Shown piece by piece: positions 1 to 9,343 of a stretch of 64,000 nt of DNA. The DNA lies in assembly GCF_017163935.1 (NCBI RefSeq), contig NZ_JABVZR010000001.1, positions 4,100,844 to 4,164,843 of the forward strand, in the 5' to 3' direction. The DNA comes from Novosphingobium terrae. GTDB lineage: Bacteria > Pseudomonadota > Alphaproteobacteria > Sphingomonadales > Sphingomonadaceae. A program made the position numbers and the translations under genes. Under the pieces are notes generated by a model. The model was given only the letters and a program-made list of their open reading frames with translations. It searched no databases and had not been told where the DNA came from. The stretch's first letter is position 1; each line of letters opens with the position of its first letter.

Positions 1-212
1 GAGACCAACATCACGGGATCGCCACGCCGCAGGCCCAGTTTTACCAGGCCTTCCGCCAGCAGGCAGACCTTCTGCGCCGTTTCCTTCCAGCTGATCGATT
101 GCCATTGCCCGTTGCGTTTGGCGCGCAGGAATGGGGCATCGCCCTTCTCATCCGCGCGAGCCAGAAACAGCGCGACCAGATTCGGCGTGGTGGAAAATTC
201 GGTAAGCTGCAC
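1..212 (-). CDS. AMP-binding acyl-CoA synthetase, N-terminal fragment
   Basis: Partial gene running off the left edge; only about 70 N-terminal residues are visible. The minus strand from a GTG at 212 encodes a start like MQLTEFSTTPNLVALFLAR, then FLRAKRNGQWQSISWKE, then EGLVKLGLRRGD. This matches the N-terminus of long-chain acyl-CoA synthetases and related ATP-dependent CoA ligases, which activate carboxylates through an acyl-AMP intermediate. A purine-rich ribosome site (AAGGGGGACAGG) lies about 8-19 bases upstream and supports the GTG start. The adenylation motifs lie outside the window, so substrate class cannot be judged. Repeat copy 1 and pyrD lie upstream on the same strand. Confidence 0.7.
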   Translation of the reverse strand, partial: MQLTEFSTTPNLVALFLARADEKGDAPFLRAKRNGQWQSISWKETAQKVCLLAEGLVKLGLRRGDPVMLV

Positions 213-280
213 GGTGATGGTCCTGTCCCCCTTGTTCAGGGTTTTAGGAGGGTGAAGGAGGGGAGGCAAGAAGGTGAAGA

Positions 281-554
281 TGCGAGGGTAGAGTCCTTTG
301 TTGGTCGCATGTCTCCAGAGACATGCTCCGGGCCCTCGCGCTCCCGGAACGTCTCCCGACGAAAGGTCGCGCTGGTGGCCGCGTCAGTCTTGGAACTCTT
401 GAACTGTGCCAGGGTTGCGCCGCAAGCAAGAATGTCTTGGAAGGCAATGCTATACGAAGGATATAAAAGCCTGCGGCGCAGCGACGTTGCTCCATCGCCG
501 AACCCGTGGCGCATCGTAGACATAAAAGGGAGCGCGAGGGCGATGGCCCTCGCA
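281..554 (+). repeat. Modular hairpin-ended intergenic repeat, copy 1
   Basis: First of nine related elements. The left end is the long hairpin type: GCGAGGG, then a TTTGTTGGTCGCAT block, then a perfect inner stem GCATGTCTC/GAGACATGC, closing with CCCTCGCGCTCCC. The right half carries GCCTGCGGCGC, a GCCGAACCC block, GGGAGCGCGAGGG and a short hairpin GCGAGGGC-GATG-GCCCTCGC. The right end lies 9 bp from the pyrD stop codon, so on the minus strand pyrD transcripts meet it at once. The centre (about 375-460) is not alike in other copies. Confidence 0.85.
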
Positions 555-563
555 TTTCCTCTT

Positions 564-1619
564 TTATGTCCCTGTTCCGATGGCTTCCTGAATCGAGGAA
601 AACCCATCCCGCCGCATCAGCTCCAGCAGGCCCTTGTTGATGGCTCGCGCGATCCCCGGCCCCTCATAAACCATCGCGCTGTAGAGCTGCACCAGCGACG
701 CCCCCGCGCGAATCCGCGCCCATGCGTCCGCAGCATTGGCGATTCCGCCCACGCCGATCAGCGGCACAGCGCCCCCGGTGGCCTTGCGGAAATCGACGAT
801 GCGCTGCTGGGCCATATCGCGCAGTGGAGCGCCGGAGAGGCCGCCGGTCTCGCCCGCGTGGGGGCTGTGCAGGGCGGGGCGCTCGATGGTGGTGTTGCTG
901 ACGATCAGGGCGCCCAGCTGCTTGTCGATGGCGATGCGGGCGATGGCGTCCACATCGGCGGGCTGCAGATCAGGCGCGACTTTCAGGAACACCGGCGGGC
1001 GGTGGCCGGTGGCGTCACGCGCGGCGATCACGCCGTCGAGCAGTTCCTCCAGCGCGGCGGGGTCTTGCAGGGCGCGCAGGCCCGGCGTGTTGGGGCTGGA
1101 GACGTTCACCGCCAGATAGGAGGCCAGCGGGGAGAACAGCCTCGCTCCCGTAGCGTAATCGGCGATGCGGTCGGTGGCGTCCTTGTTGGCGCCTATGTTG
1201 ATGCCCAGAATGCCGCCGCGAGTCCTACGCTCGGACAGGCGCGCGTGAGCTGCAGTCGCTCCGCCATTGTTGAAGCCCATGCGGTTGATGACGGCGCGGT
1301 CTTCCACCAAGCGGAACAGGCGCGGCTTGGGGTTGCCGGGCTGGGGCAGGGGGGTGATCGAGCCGACCTCCGCAAAGCCGAAGCCCAGGCCGAGCAGGGC
1401 GTCGGGCACCTCGCCGTCCTTGTCGAAGCCTGCTGCCATGCCGACGGGGTTGGGGAAGGTCAGGCCTGCCACGCTGCTGGACAGCGCCGGATCGCTGGCA
1501 GGGGCGCGCTGGGGGCCGCCGTTGCGCAGCACGTTGAGCGCGACTCCATGCGCCTTCTCGGCGTCGAGTCGGAACAGCAGGGGGCGGATCAGCGCATAGG
1601 CGGCGGGGCTCGGGATCAT
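564..1619 (-). CDS. pyrD: Dihydroorotate dehydrogenase (quinone), class 2
   Basis: Membrane-associated flavoenzyme that oxidises dihydroorotate to orotate in pyrimidine synthesis and passes electrons to the quinone pool. The 351-residue length fits class 2 PyrD, including the N-terminal amphipathic helices expected for quinone access (residues 1-45). Visible hallmarks are the FMN/phosphate region [12 protein letters not shown] (59-70), the NRMGFNNGG segment (112-120) and [12 protein letters not shown] (171-182), which holds the catalytic serine that marks class 2 enzymes. The ATG at 1619 gives the usual N-terminus. The gene reads leftward and ends 9 bp from a repeat element that probably terminates it. 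Confidence 0.95.
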   Translation of the reverse strand: MIPSPAAYALIRPLLFRLDAEKAHGVALNVLRNGGPQRAPASDPALSSSVAGLTFPNPVGMAAGFDKDGEVPDALLGLGFGFAEVGSITPLPQPGNPKPRLFRLVEDRAVINRMGFNNGGATAAHARLSERRTRGGILGINIGANKDATDRIADYATGARLFSPLASYLAVNVSSPNTPGLRALQDPAALEELLDGVIAARDATGHRPPVFLKVAPDLQPADVDAIARIAIDKQLGALIVSNTTIERPALHSPHAGETGGLSGAPLRDMAQQRIVDFRKATGGAVPLIGVGGIANAADAWARIRAGASLVQLYSAMVYEGPGIARAINKGLLELMRRDGFSSIQEAIGTGT

Positions 1620-1739
1620 GAGATGCCTATGGCAAGGCGGGGAGGCGCTGTCGATGGCCCAGATTGTGCCGGAGATTCCGATGGTGGATGGCAGGCAACA
1701 ACGGCCTATCGCAGATTACCTAGGGGGTCGTCGCAGTCC

Positions 1740-1884
1740 GTGACGGATCTTTACAATTATTTGTTCATCTCGCCCCTTACCTCGGACTTGCGACCCGAAG
1801 GGCTCGACGGTTTTTACCGCGAGACCTCGAACTTGACGGCGGCCTCCTTTCCAGCGCTTGCGCGGTAAAGGGGCCGCCTTTTTT
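1740..1884 (+). ncRNA. Candidate structured small RNA ending in a terminator
   Basis: A 475-bp gap between pyrD and the suf regulator holds no convincing ORF but ends in a good intrinsic terminator. GGCGGCC (from 1838) pairs with GGCCGCC (to 1878), followed by six T. Upstream are a hairpin CGACCC-GAA-GGGCTCG near 1791, CGGT-TTTT-ACCG near 1808, and two near-identical blocks ACCTCGGACTTG and ACCTCGAACTTG. A terminator with no gene in front of it suggests a short transcript reading rightward. I cannot match it to a named family and see no clear sigma-70 promoter, so the 5' end is a guess. It could instead be a leftover terminator. Confidence 0.35.
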
Positions 1885-2029
1885 CTTGCCTCCCAAATGC
1901 TTGTTGCGCTGCCCGGATACGCCTTTCGTCTGATGCGCGGGGGCCACAGCGATGATTCCTGTGTCGCTGCATAGCTTTGCCCCGTTGCGCGATGAAAAGA
2001 CTGGGCCTAGGGGCTCGAAATCGGAACGA

Positions 2030-2052
2030 TTCGATCTTATTTAGATTTCGAA
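2030..2052. promoter_or_regulatory. Imperfect palindrome before the suf operon
   Basis: TTCGATCT, a 6-7 base spacer, then AGATTTCGAA form an interrupted inverted repeat in AT-rich DNA 43 bp before the regulator start codon. Rrf2-family regulators at the head of suf operons usually bind their own promoter, so this is a sensible operator candidate. It does not match a consensus that I can name with certainty. Confidence 0.35.
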
Positions 2053-2094
2053 CCGTTTTTTGAGCCGTCCTTTCCAGCCCAGCGGGGTGCCCAC

Positions 2095-2579
2095 ATGCGT
2101 TTGTCCAGCATGGCCGATTATGCCGTGGTTGCCATGACAGCAGCAGCGCGCCATGGCGAGCTCGCCGTGGCCGGGGGCAAGCGCGCTCAGATGAATGCGG
2201 CTCTGCTGGCCGAGGAATCGGGCCTGCCCGCGCCCACGGTGCAGAAGCTGGTGAGCCGGCTGGTGGCTGCCGGGCTGCTGCGCTCCACCCGCGGGGCGGG
2301 CGGCGGTCTGGCGCTGGCGCGCGGGGCCGACTCGATCTCGCTGGCCGAGATCGTGGAAGCTGTCGAAGGGCCGATCGCGCTGACTCCTTGCGTGGACAAG
2401 GGGCGGGCCGATTGCCTGCTGGAACCGGGCTGTGCGGTGCGTCCGCATTGGCCGATCGTGAATGAGGCGCTGCGTGGAGCGCTGGCCAGTGTGCCGCTGA
2501 GTCGGCTGGCCGCGCTGCACGAAGTTGGTGAGTTGCATGAACCGATGGCGGCCCCTGCCGCGTCGATGGAGTTGAGCGA

Positions 2580-2583
<4 letters not shown>
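2095..2583 (+). CDS. Rrf2-family Fe-S regulator of the suf operon
   Basis: DNA-binding transcription regulator of the Rrf2/IscR family, 162 residues. The N-terminus [14 protein letters not shown] is typical of the family, with a winged helix over about 1-75. Three cysteines at 99, 107 and 113, with a histidine at 118, sit where IscR binds a [2Fe-2S] cluster, although the spacing (C-x7-C-x5-C) differs slightly from IscR (C-x5-C-x5-C). As first gene of the suf operon it probably senses Fe-S status and controls the genes behind it. Its stop overlaps the sufB start (ATGA), which implies translational coupling. It resembles regulators annotated as 'SUF system Fe-S cluster assembly regulator'. Confidence 0.9.
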
Positions 2584-4082
<1,499 letters not shown>

Positions 4083-4125
4083 GCCCACCGCCACCTGTTT
4101 GTTTTCAGCCCGTTAAAAGGCCCAT

Positions 4126-4884
4126 ATGACCATGTTGCAGATTTCCGATCTCCACGCCACCGTCGCGGACAAGCCGATCCTCAAGGGTCTGTCGCTCACC
4201 ATCAACGCGGGTGAAGTCCATGCCATCATGGGGCCCAATGGCGCGGGCAAGTCCACGCTGGGTTACACGCTGGGCGGGCGCCCGGGCTATGAAGTGACCG
4301 GCGGTTCGGCCACGCTCGAAGGCGCCGATCTGCTCGATATGGAGCCGCATGAGCGCGCCGCCGCCGGCCTGTTCCTCGGCTTCCAGTATCCGGTCGAAAT
4401 CCCCGGCGTCTCCAATCTGCAGTTCCTGCGCGAGGCGCTCAACGCCCAGCGCAAGGGTCGCGGCGAGGCTCCGCTCTCGGGCGGCGAGTTCCTGAAGATC
4501 GCGCGCGAAAAGTCGGCGCTGCTCAAGATGGATATGGAGATGCTCAAGCGTCCCGTGAACGTCGGCTTCTCGGGCGGTGAGAAGAAGCGCGCCGAGATGG
4601 TGCAGATGGGCATCCTCGACCCCAAGCTGGCGATTCTGGATGAGACCGACTCCGGCCTCGACATCGACGCGCTGCGCATCTGCGGTGAAGGCATCAACGC
4701 CATCATGCGCCGCCCCGACAAGGCCGTGCTGCTGATCACCCACTATCAGCGCCTGCTCGATTACGTGAAGCCCGATTTCGTGCACGTGCTGGCCGGTGGC
4801 CGCATCGTGAAGAGCGGCGGCCCCGAGCTGGCGCATGAACTCGAAGAGCGCGGCTATGAGGCTGTCGAGGGAGCTGCCGCATGA
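4126..4884 (+). CDS. sufC: SufC ATPase of the SufBCD complex
   Basis: ABC-type ATPase that drives conformational change in SufBCD during Fe-S cluster assembly. The 252-residue protein shows Walker A GPNGAGKST (about 36-44), the Q-loop region FLGFQYPVEIPGV typical of SufC, the signature motif FSGGEKKR, and Walker B LAILDETDSGLDIDAL, where D-E-T-D is the SufC form. Two ATG codons lie 6 bp apart (4126 and 4132), and either could be the start. The stop overlaps the start of the next, unknown gene by 4 bp. Confidence 0.97.
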   Translation: MTMLQISDLHATVADKPILKGLSLTINAGEVHAIMGPNGAGKSTLGYTLGGRPGYEVTGGSATLEGADLLDMEPHERAAAGLFLGFQYPVEIPGVSNLQFLREALNAQRKGRGEAPLSGGEFLKIAREKSALLKMDMEMLKRPVNVGFSGGEKKRAEMVQMGILDPKLAILDETDSGLDIDALRICGEGINAIMRRPDKAVLLITHYQRLLDYVKPDFVHVLAGGRIVKSGGPELAHELEERGYEAVEGAAA

Positions 4885-5312
4885 TCGTGCTGGCGGCCCT
4901 GCTGGCCCTTCAGGGCTTTACGGCCGATGCCGGGGAGGCGCCCAAATCCGCGGCGCAGACCATGGCTCAGGCGGCGAACACCGAGGCCGGTTCCGATCTG
5001 TCGGCGCTGGAGAAGAAGCTGGAGGTCTGGAAGGGCCGCTGGGGTTACAATGACGGCAAGTTCGGCTGCGAAACCCGCAACAGCAGCGGCGATTCGGCGG
5101 TGGATTCGGTTGGCTGTCAGGCGCTGATGGCCTGCCTCGGGCCAGAAGAGCAGCGGCTCAACGCCATCGCTCAGGGTGCGGGTGACGACAAGACGCGCGG
5201 CTCCGAAATGCAGGCGATCGTCGCCAAGGCGCAGCCCTGCATCGCCGAGAAGCGCCATCAGGGCCTGATCGCTCTGGCGCAGCTGCGCAATTTCGGAGGA
5301 GCAGGCAAGTGA
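4881..5312 (+). CDS. Unknown exported small protein inside the suf operon
   Basis: Encodes 143 residues of unrecognised function. The first 15-20 residues (MIVLAALLALQGFTADAG) look like a short signal peptide, so the mature part probably lies in the periplasm. Four cysteines are visible, in FGCETR, VGCQALMACLG and AQPCIAEK, enough for two disulfides. It is tightly built into the operon: its ATG overlaps the sufC stop and its own stop overlaps the sufD GTG start. A periplasmic protein among cytoplasmic Fe-S assembly genes is odd. It may be a neighbour carried along for expression, or the N-terminus may be a membrane anchor. No function is assigned. Confidence 0.75.
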   Translation: MIVLAALLALQGFTADAGEAPKSAAQTMAQAANTEAGSDLSALEKKLEVWKGRWGYNDGKFGCETRNSSGDSAVDSVGCQALMACLGPEEQRLNAIAQGAGDDKTRGSEMQAIVAKAQPCIAEKRHQGLIALAQLRNFGGAGK

Positions 5313-6046
5313 GCGCTGTGGCTGAAACCCTCCCCACCCGCGCCGAAGAGGACTGGCGCTATGCCGATGTGAAGGCGCTGGCCGATCTGTGGCCGCTGCC
5401 CGAGCGTGAAACCGTCACCGTCCCGGCTGGCGGCACCTTCGCGCGCTCCATCGTGCAGACCGAGGGCGGCGTGACCCGCCTGTCGCTGGTGCTGGAAGCC
5501 AAGGCCAGCGCGGCGCTGCATGTGCTGAACGCCGGTGGCCCCTATGCCCGCGTCGAGATCGATGTGGTGCTGCATGAGGGTGCCGATTTCACGCTGGGCG
5601 GCGCGCAGCTGGCGCAGACCGGCCAGACGGTGGAGATCGTCACCAAGGTCACCCATGCCCATCCCGATGCGGTCAGTCGTCAGCTGGTGCGTTCGGTGGC
5701 GGGCGGGCAGGGCGTCGTCACCTATCTGGGCAAGGTCAAGGTCGAGCCCGGCGCGGACGGCACCGATGGCGAGCAGAGCGTGCGCGCCATGCTGCTGGAC
5801 CGCACCGCCACGGCCAACGCCAAGCCCGAGCTGGAAATCTACGCCGATGACGTGAAGTGCGCCCATGGTTGCGCCGTGGGTGAGCTGGACGCCAATGGGC
5901 TGTTCTATCTCGCCGCGCGCGGTCTGCCGCCCGCACAGGCTAAGGCGCTGATGCTCTCGGCCTTTATCGCCGAGGCTTTCGATGGCGCCGAAGAAGGCGA
6001 CCATCTGCAGTCTCTGGCACAGAAGCTGCTGGAGGAAGCGCTGTGA
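5309..6046 (+). CDS. sufD: SufD, short alphaproteobacterial form
   Basis: Partner of SufB in the SufBCD scaffold, involved in iron delivery during cluster assembly. At 245 residues it is much shorter than the roughly 420-residue enterobacterial SufD: the N-terminal helical domain is reduced to a short RAEEDWRYADVKAL stretch. The beta-helix core and the diagnostic KPELEIYADDVKCAHG...VGELD motif are kept, with the conserved C-x-x-x-C neighbourhood near the C-terminus. The start is GTG at 5309, overlapping the preceding stop (GTGA), and the stop overlaps the sufS GTG start. Confidence 0.9.
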   Translation: MSAVAETLPTRAEEDWRYADVKALADLWPLPERETVTVPAGGTFARSIVQTEGGVTRLSLVLEAKASAALHVLNAGGPYARVEIDVVLHEGADFTLGGAQLAQTGQTVEIVTKVTHAHPDAVSRQLVRSVAGGQGVVTYLGKVKVEPGADGTDGEQSVRAMLLDRTATANAKPELEIYADDVKCAHGCAVGELDANGLFYLAARGLPPAQAKALMLSAFIAEAFDGAEEGDHLQSLAQKLLEEAL

Positions 6047-7254
6047 GTCGCAGCCTCGCCGAGATCCGCGCCGATTTTCCGGGCCTGAAAACCCGCGAGG
6101 GCGGCGTGTGGCATTACCTCGACAGCGGGGCCACGGCGCAGAAGCCGCAGGTGGTGATCGACACCATGTCGCGCGCGATGGGGACGGATTACGCCACCGT
6201 CCATCGCGGCGTCTATGCCCGCAGCGCCGAGATGACTCTGGCCTATGAGGCGGCACGCCGCACCATCGCCAGGTTCATCGGCGGCGATGAGCATGAGATC
6301 GTCTTCACCCGCGGCGCCACCGAGGCGATCAATCTGGTCGCCCAGAGCTGGGGCGCGACGAATCTGAAGGCCGGGGATCGCATTCTGCTCTCCACGCTGG
6401 AGCATCACTCGAACATCGTGCCGTGGCAGATCCTGCGCGACCGCATCGGTTTCGAGATCGACGTCTGCCCGCTGACCGAGGATGGCCGCATCGATCTGGA
6501 TGCCGCCGAAAAGCTGCTGACTCCGGCCCACAAGCTGGTGTCGTTGGCGCATGTCTCCAACGTGCTGGGCAGCGTGCTGGATGTGGAGCGCGCTGTCGCT
6601 CTGGCCAAATCGGTCGGCGCGAAGGTGCTGATCGACGGCTGTCAGGCCGTGCCGCGCCTCAAGGTCGATGTCGCCGCGCTGGGCTGCGATTTCTACGTCT
6701 TTTCCGCGCATAAGCTCTATGGCCCCACCGGCATCGGAGCGCTCTGGGCCAAGGCCGAGATCCTCGACGCTATGCAGCCATGGCAGGGCGGCGGCTCGAT
6801 GATCGACCGCGTAACCTTCGAGAAGACCACCTGGGCCCCGGCTCCCACCCGTTTCGAGGCAGGCACCCCCGCCATCGTCGAGGCGATCGGCTTTGCGCAG
6901 GCCGTCGATTACATCGAGGCCATCGGGCTGGATGCGATCCATGCTCATGAACTCTCGCTGGTTGATACGCTGCGCGGTGAACTGCGCGCCATCAACTCGA
7001 TCCGCCTGTTCGGGCCGGACCATTCGGCGGGCATCGTTTCTTTTTCCATGGACGGGGTGCATCCGCATGACCTCGGCACTATCTTGGATGAGGAAGGCGT
7101 GGCGATCCGCGCCGGGCATCATTGCGCCCAGCCACTGATGGAGCATCTGGGCGTGCCCGCCACCGCCCGCGCCAGCTTTGGCCTTTACAGCGATGACAGT
7201 GACATTGCCGCCCTGCTGCGCGGCATCGAGCGAACCAAGAGGATTTTCGGATGA
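6043..7254 (+). CDS. sufS: Cysteine desulfurase SufS
   Basis: PLP-dependent class V aminotransferase-fold enzyme that takes sulfur from L-cysteine to form a persulfide for SufBCD. It has 403 residues. The PLP lysine is K224 in FSAHKLYGPTG, and the active-site cysteine is C361 in RAGHHCAQP, the group II (SufS) arrangement. The N-terminus YLDSGATAQKP and the STLEHHSNIVPW motif are also typical. The start is GTG overlapping the sufD stop. No sufE gene is visible in the operon, so the sulfur acceptor may be encoded elsewhere. Confidence 0.97.
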   Translation: MSRSLAEIRADFPGLKTREGGVWHYLDSGATAQKPQVVIDTMSRAMGTDYATVHRGVYARSAEMTLAYEAARRTIARFIGGDEHEIVFTRGATEAINLVAQSWGATNLKAGDRILLSTLEHHSNIVPWQILRDRIGFEIDVCPLTEDGRIDLDAAEKLLTPAHKLVSLAHVSNVLGSVLDVERAVALAKSVGAKVLIDGCQAVPRLKVDVAALGCDFYVFSAHKLYGPTGIGALWAKAEILDAMQPWQGGGSMIDRVTFEKTTWAPAPTRFEAGTPAIVEAIGFAQAVDYIEAIGLDAIHAHELSLVDTLRGELRAINSIRLFGPDHSAGIVSFSMDGVHPHDLGTILDEEGVAIRAGHHCAQPLMEHLGVPATARASFGLYSDDSDIAALLRGIERTKRIFG

Positions 7255-7757
7255 GCACCCCCGCAGCCGGAGACGGCGCCCCCCGCTTCACCGTCGAAGA
7301 GGTTGACGCCGCCCCCACCCCGCCCCGCGCGCGGGTGGAGGATGTGACGCCTGCTCCCGAAGAAACCCCGGCCGAGACGCTGGAGCGCAAGCGCGACTAT
7401 CTCGACGGTTTCCTCAGCCAGCAGCCCACCGGCATGGCGCCCAACGAACCGGGCGGTGCGCTGTATGAGGCGGTGGTCGATGCGCTGAAAGAGATCTACG
7501 ACCCGGAAATCCCGGTCAACATCTACGAGCTGGGCCTGATCTATGGCGTGGACATCACGCCCGATGGCGCGGTGGCGATCACCATGACCCTGACCACCCC
7601 GCATTGCCCGGTGGCCGAATCCATGCCGGGCGAGGTCGAGCTGCGCGTCGCCAGCGTGCCCGGCATTCGCGAGGCCGAGGTCAATCTGGTGTGGGACCCT
7701 GCCTGGGACCCGGCCAAGATGAGCGATGAAGCCCGCCTCGAACTGGGGATGCTGTGA
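7251..7757 (+). CDS. sufT: SufT-like MIP18/DUF59 Fe-S assembly protein
   Basis: A 168-residue protein with an acidic, proline-rich N-terminal extension of about 65 residues, followed by a MIP18/DUF59 domain (VVDALKEIYDPEIPVNIYELGLIYGV, then TMTLTTPHCPVAE and VWDPAWDPAKMS). Such proteins in suf operons help cluster maturation or carriage. The conserved Asp-Pro in YDPEIPVN and the single cysteine in HCPVAE are present. Its ATG overlaps the sufS stop by 4 bp and its stop overlaps the next gene. Confidence 0.9.
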   Translation: MSTPAAGDGAPRFTVEEVDAAPTPPRARVEDVTPAPEETPAETLERKRDYLDGFLSQQPTGMAPNEPGGALYEAVVDALKEIYDPEIPVNIYELGLIYGVDITPDGAVAITMTLTTPHCPVAESMPGEVELRVASVPGIREAEVNLVWDPAWDPAKMSDEARLELGML

Positions 7758-8143
7758 TCATGAGCGACGTTCAAATCAAGGACACTGGGGAAACCAAGGC
7801 CCGCCGCGCCCGTCCTGCCGCCGTCACGCTGACGGCCACGGCGGAGGCGCGCATTGCCCATCTGATGGCTGGCGCTCCGGAAGGCGCGATCGGTGTGAAG
7901 CTGTCTACCCCGCGCCGGGGCTGCTCGGGTCTGGCCTATTCGGTGGATTATGTGAACGCGGCCAACGCGTTCGACGAAAAGATCGAGACGCCGGGCGGCG
8001 TGCTTTTCATCGATGGGGCCAGCGTGCTGTATCTGGTGGGATCGGTGATGGACTGGGTGGAGGACGATTTCACCGCCGGTTTCGTCTTCAACAATCCCAA
8101 TGCCAAGGGCAGCTGCGGCTGCGGTGAGAGTTTTACGGTCTAA
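7754..8143 (+). CDS. sufA: SufA/IscA-type Fe-S carrier
   Basis: A-type Fe-S carrier of the HesB/IscA family, last gene of the suf operon. In 129 residues it shows an unordered basic N-terminus (about 1-22), the domain start VTLTATAEARI, and the three conserved cysteines: C57 in RRGCSGL, and C121 and C123 in SCGCGESF. The GTG at 7754 overlaps the previous stop, but the ATG at 7760 (MSDVQI) is an equally good start. A hairpin follows 12 bp after the stop. Confidence 0.93.
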   Translation: MIMSDVQIKDTGETKARRARPAAVTLTATAEARIAHLMAGAPEGAIGVKLSTPRRGCSGLAYSVDYVNAANAFDEKIETPGGVLFIDGASVLYLVGSVMDWVEDDFTAGFVFNNPNAKGSCGCGESFTV

Positions 8144-8155
8144 ACCAATACCTCA

Positions 8156-8181
8156 GGCGAGAGTCCCTCATCACTCTCGCC
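8156..8181 (+). terminator. Hairpin after the suf operon
   Basis: GGCGAGAGT and ACTCTCGCC form a 9-bp perfect stem with an 8-base loop, 12 bp after the sufA stop. There is no T-run, so it may stabilise the 3' end or act with Rho rather than as a full intrinsic terminator. Confidence 0.5.
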
Positions 8182-8189
8182 CGCAGCGA

Positions 8190-8585
8190 TCACGCGCCGG
8201 TCACCCGGCGTTCGTCATTCGCTTCGGAGTCTACCAGCCTGATCTGCATCTCCTGCTGCCGCAGATAGGCCAGTAAAGCAGCGGGAACCGCCCGCGCCTT
8301 CACGCAGCACTGCCGCAGCAGAGCCAGAGCAGCCGGCGAACTTGCGCCGCCTTCATCGATCCGCGTCAGAAGCCAGTGCGATTTGGTGTCATCCATCACG
8401 CCCGCAGGCGCGCGTTGCTCCACCAGCCAGGTCGAAATGGTCTCGCCCAGAAACTCCACCCACTCGGGGGAAGGCGAGCGAACATGCATGTTGATGGCCA
8501 GCAGCGCTTCGGCATCGTCAGGGCTCATGCCGGGCCGGTTTGGATCGGCTGGGCGACCCAGTAGGCTGCGATTCGTCTCGTTCAT
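8190..8585 (-). CDS. Conserved-looking hypothetical protein, 131 residues
   Basis: I do not recognise a named family. Starting at the ATG at 8585, which has a good ribosome site (AAAGGA), the protein reads MNETNRSLLGRPADPNRPG and continues with PEWVEFLGETISTWLVEQR, then APAGVMDDTKSHWLL, then VPAALLAYLRQQEM. It is soluble, mostly helical in appearance, with two adjacent cysteines in RQCCVKA. The open frame extends to 8654 but the longer start lacks support. It converges on the suf operon and has its own promoter region at 8586-8700. Confidence 0.6.
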   Translation of the reverse strand: MNETNRSLLGRPADPNRPGMSPDDAEALLAINMHVRSPSPEWVEFLGETISTWLVEQRAPAGVMDDTKSHWLLTRIDEGGASSPAALALLRQCCVKARAVPAALLAYLRQQEMQIRLVDSEANDERRVTGA

Positions 8586-8698
8586 CCCGTGCGTCCTTTC
8601 GGTTGCGCCCCGCAGCCGAAATGACGTGTAAACCCTTAGCGCAGAGTGAACCAAAAATTCAGGTAGGGTGATGTTTTCATGTCACACTCTATGCTGGG

Positions 8699-9133
8699 TC
8701 ACCGCTTGCGCAGCGCCGCCACGCAGGCGGCCCGATCGACATCGCGCGCATCGGTGCCGCGCCGCGCATCGACATAGGAAGCCCGCGGCGGCTGCCCCGG
8801 CGCGGGCGGATAGAGATAGACGTCCAGCACGCAGGCATTGCCGGTGAACTGCAGCTTGCGGGCATCGCCCTCCACCACATCCAGCCGCGGCGTGCCGAAC
8901 AGACGCTGCAATTCGGGCTGCGTGGCGCCGATTACCCCCTGAAGCCCCGGCAGCGACTGCACTTTGGCGGCAGGCGGCGGTGCATGATAAATCGCGGCAG
9001 GCGGGGTTGCGGTGCTGCCCGCGCGATGCGGCGGGCGCGGGGTGGAGACAGGCCTGGCCTGCTCGCTTCCGCAAGCGGCGAGAAAACCCAGCAGAGGAAG
9101 CGCGAAAAGAGAGCGATGGAAAGGCAGATTCAT
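8699..9133 (-). CDS. Putative lipoprotein, 144 residues
   Basis: From the ATG at 9133 the protein begins MNLPFHRSLFALPLLGFLAAC, a lipoprotein signal with lipobox LAAC. A proline-rich linker (about 25-55) precedes a small domain with QGVIGATQPELQRLFGTP, then KLQFTGNACVLDVYLYP. This layout resembles small outer-membrane lipoproteins with a SmpA/OmlA-like fold, but I do not assign it to that family. A longer open frame to 9223 is less likely because it would bury the signal peptide. Confidence 0.65.
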   Translation of the reverse strand: MNLPFHRSLFALPLLGFLAACGSEQARPVSTPRPPHRAGSTATPPAAIYHAPPPAAKVQSLPGLQGVIGATQPELQRLFGTPRLDVVEGDARKLQFTGNACVLDVYLYPPAPGQPPRASYVDARRGTDARDVDRAACVAALRKR

Positions 9134-9343
9134 GGCGCGTGTGATGGACTGAGCATGCTGGGCGGTCAATCGCTGCCCAAGCGCATCGTCGCGCGCCACT
9201 GGCGTTCCGGCATATCTAGCCATTGCCCTTGCCCGGCACCCCCGCTAGGCGCTGAAAGATTATTGCCCGTTTGTTGGCCGCCTTTTCGCAAGGCCCCGGG
9301 CGCAACCACCCGATTTGAACACGCTCTCAGGAAAGGCCCTTTG

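Noticed and set aside
99..1868. A 589-codon plus-strand frame opposite pyrD
   Set aside because: It runs through the acyl-CoA synthetase start, a repeat element and the whole antisense of pyrD; no domain is visible.
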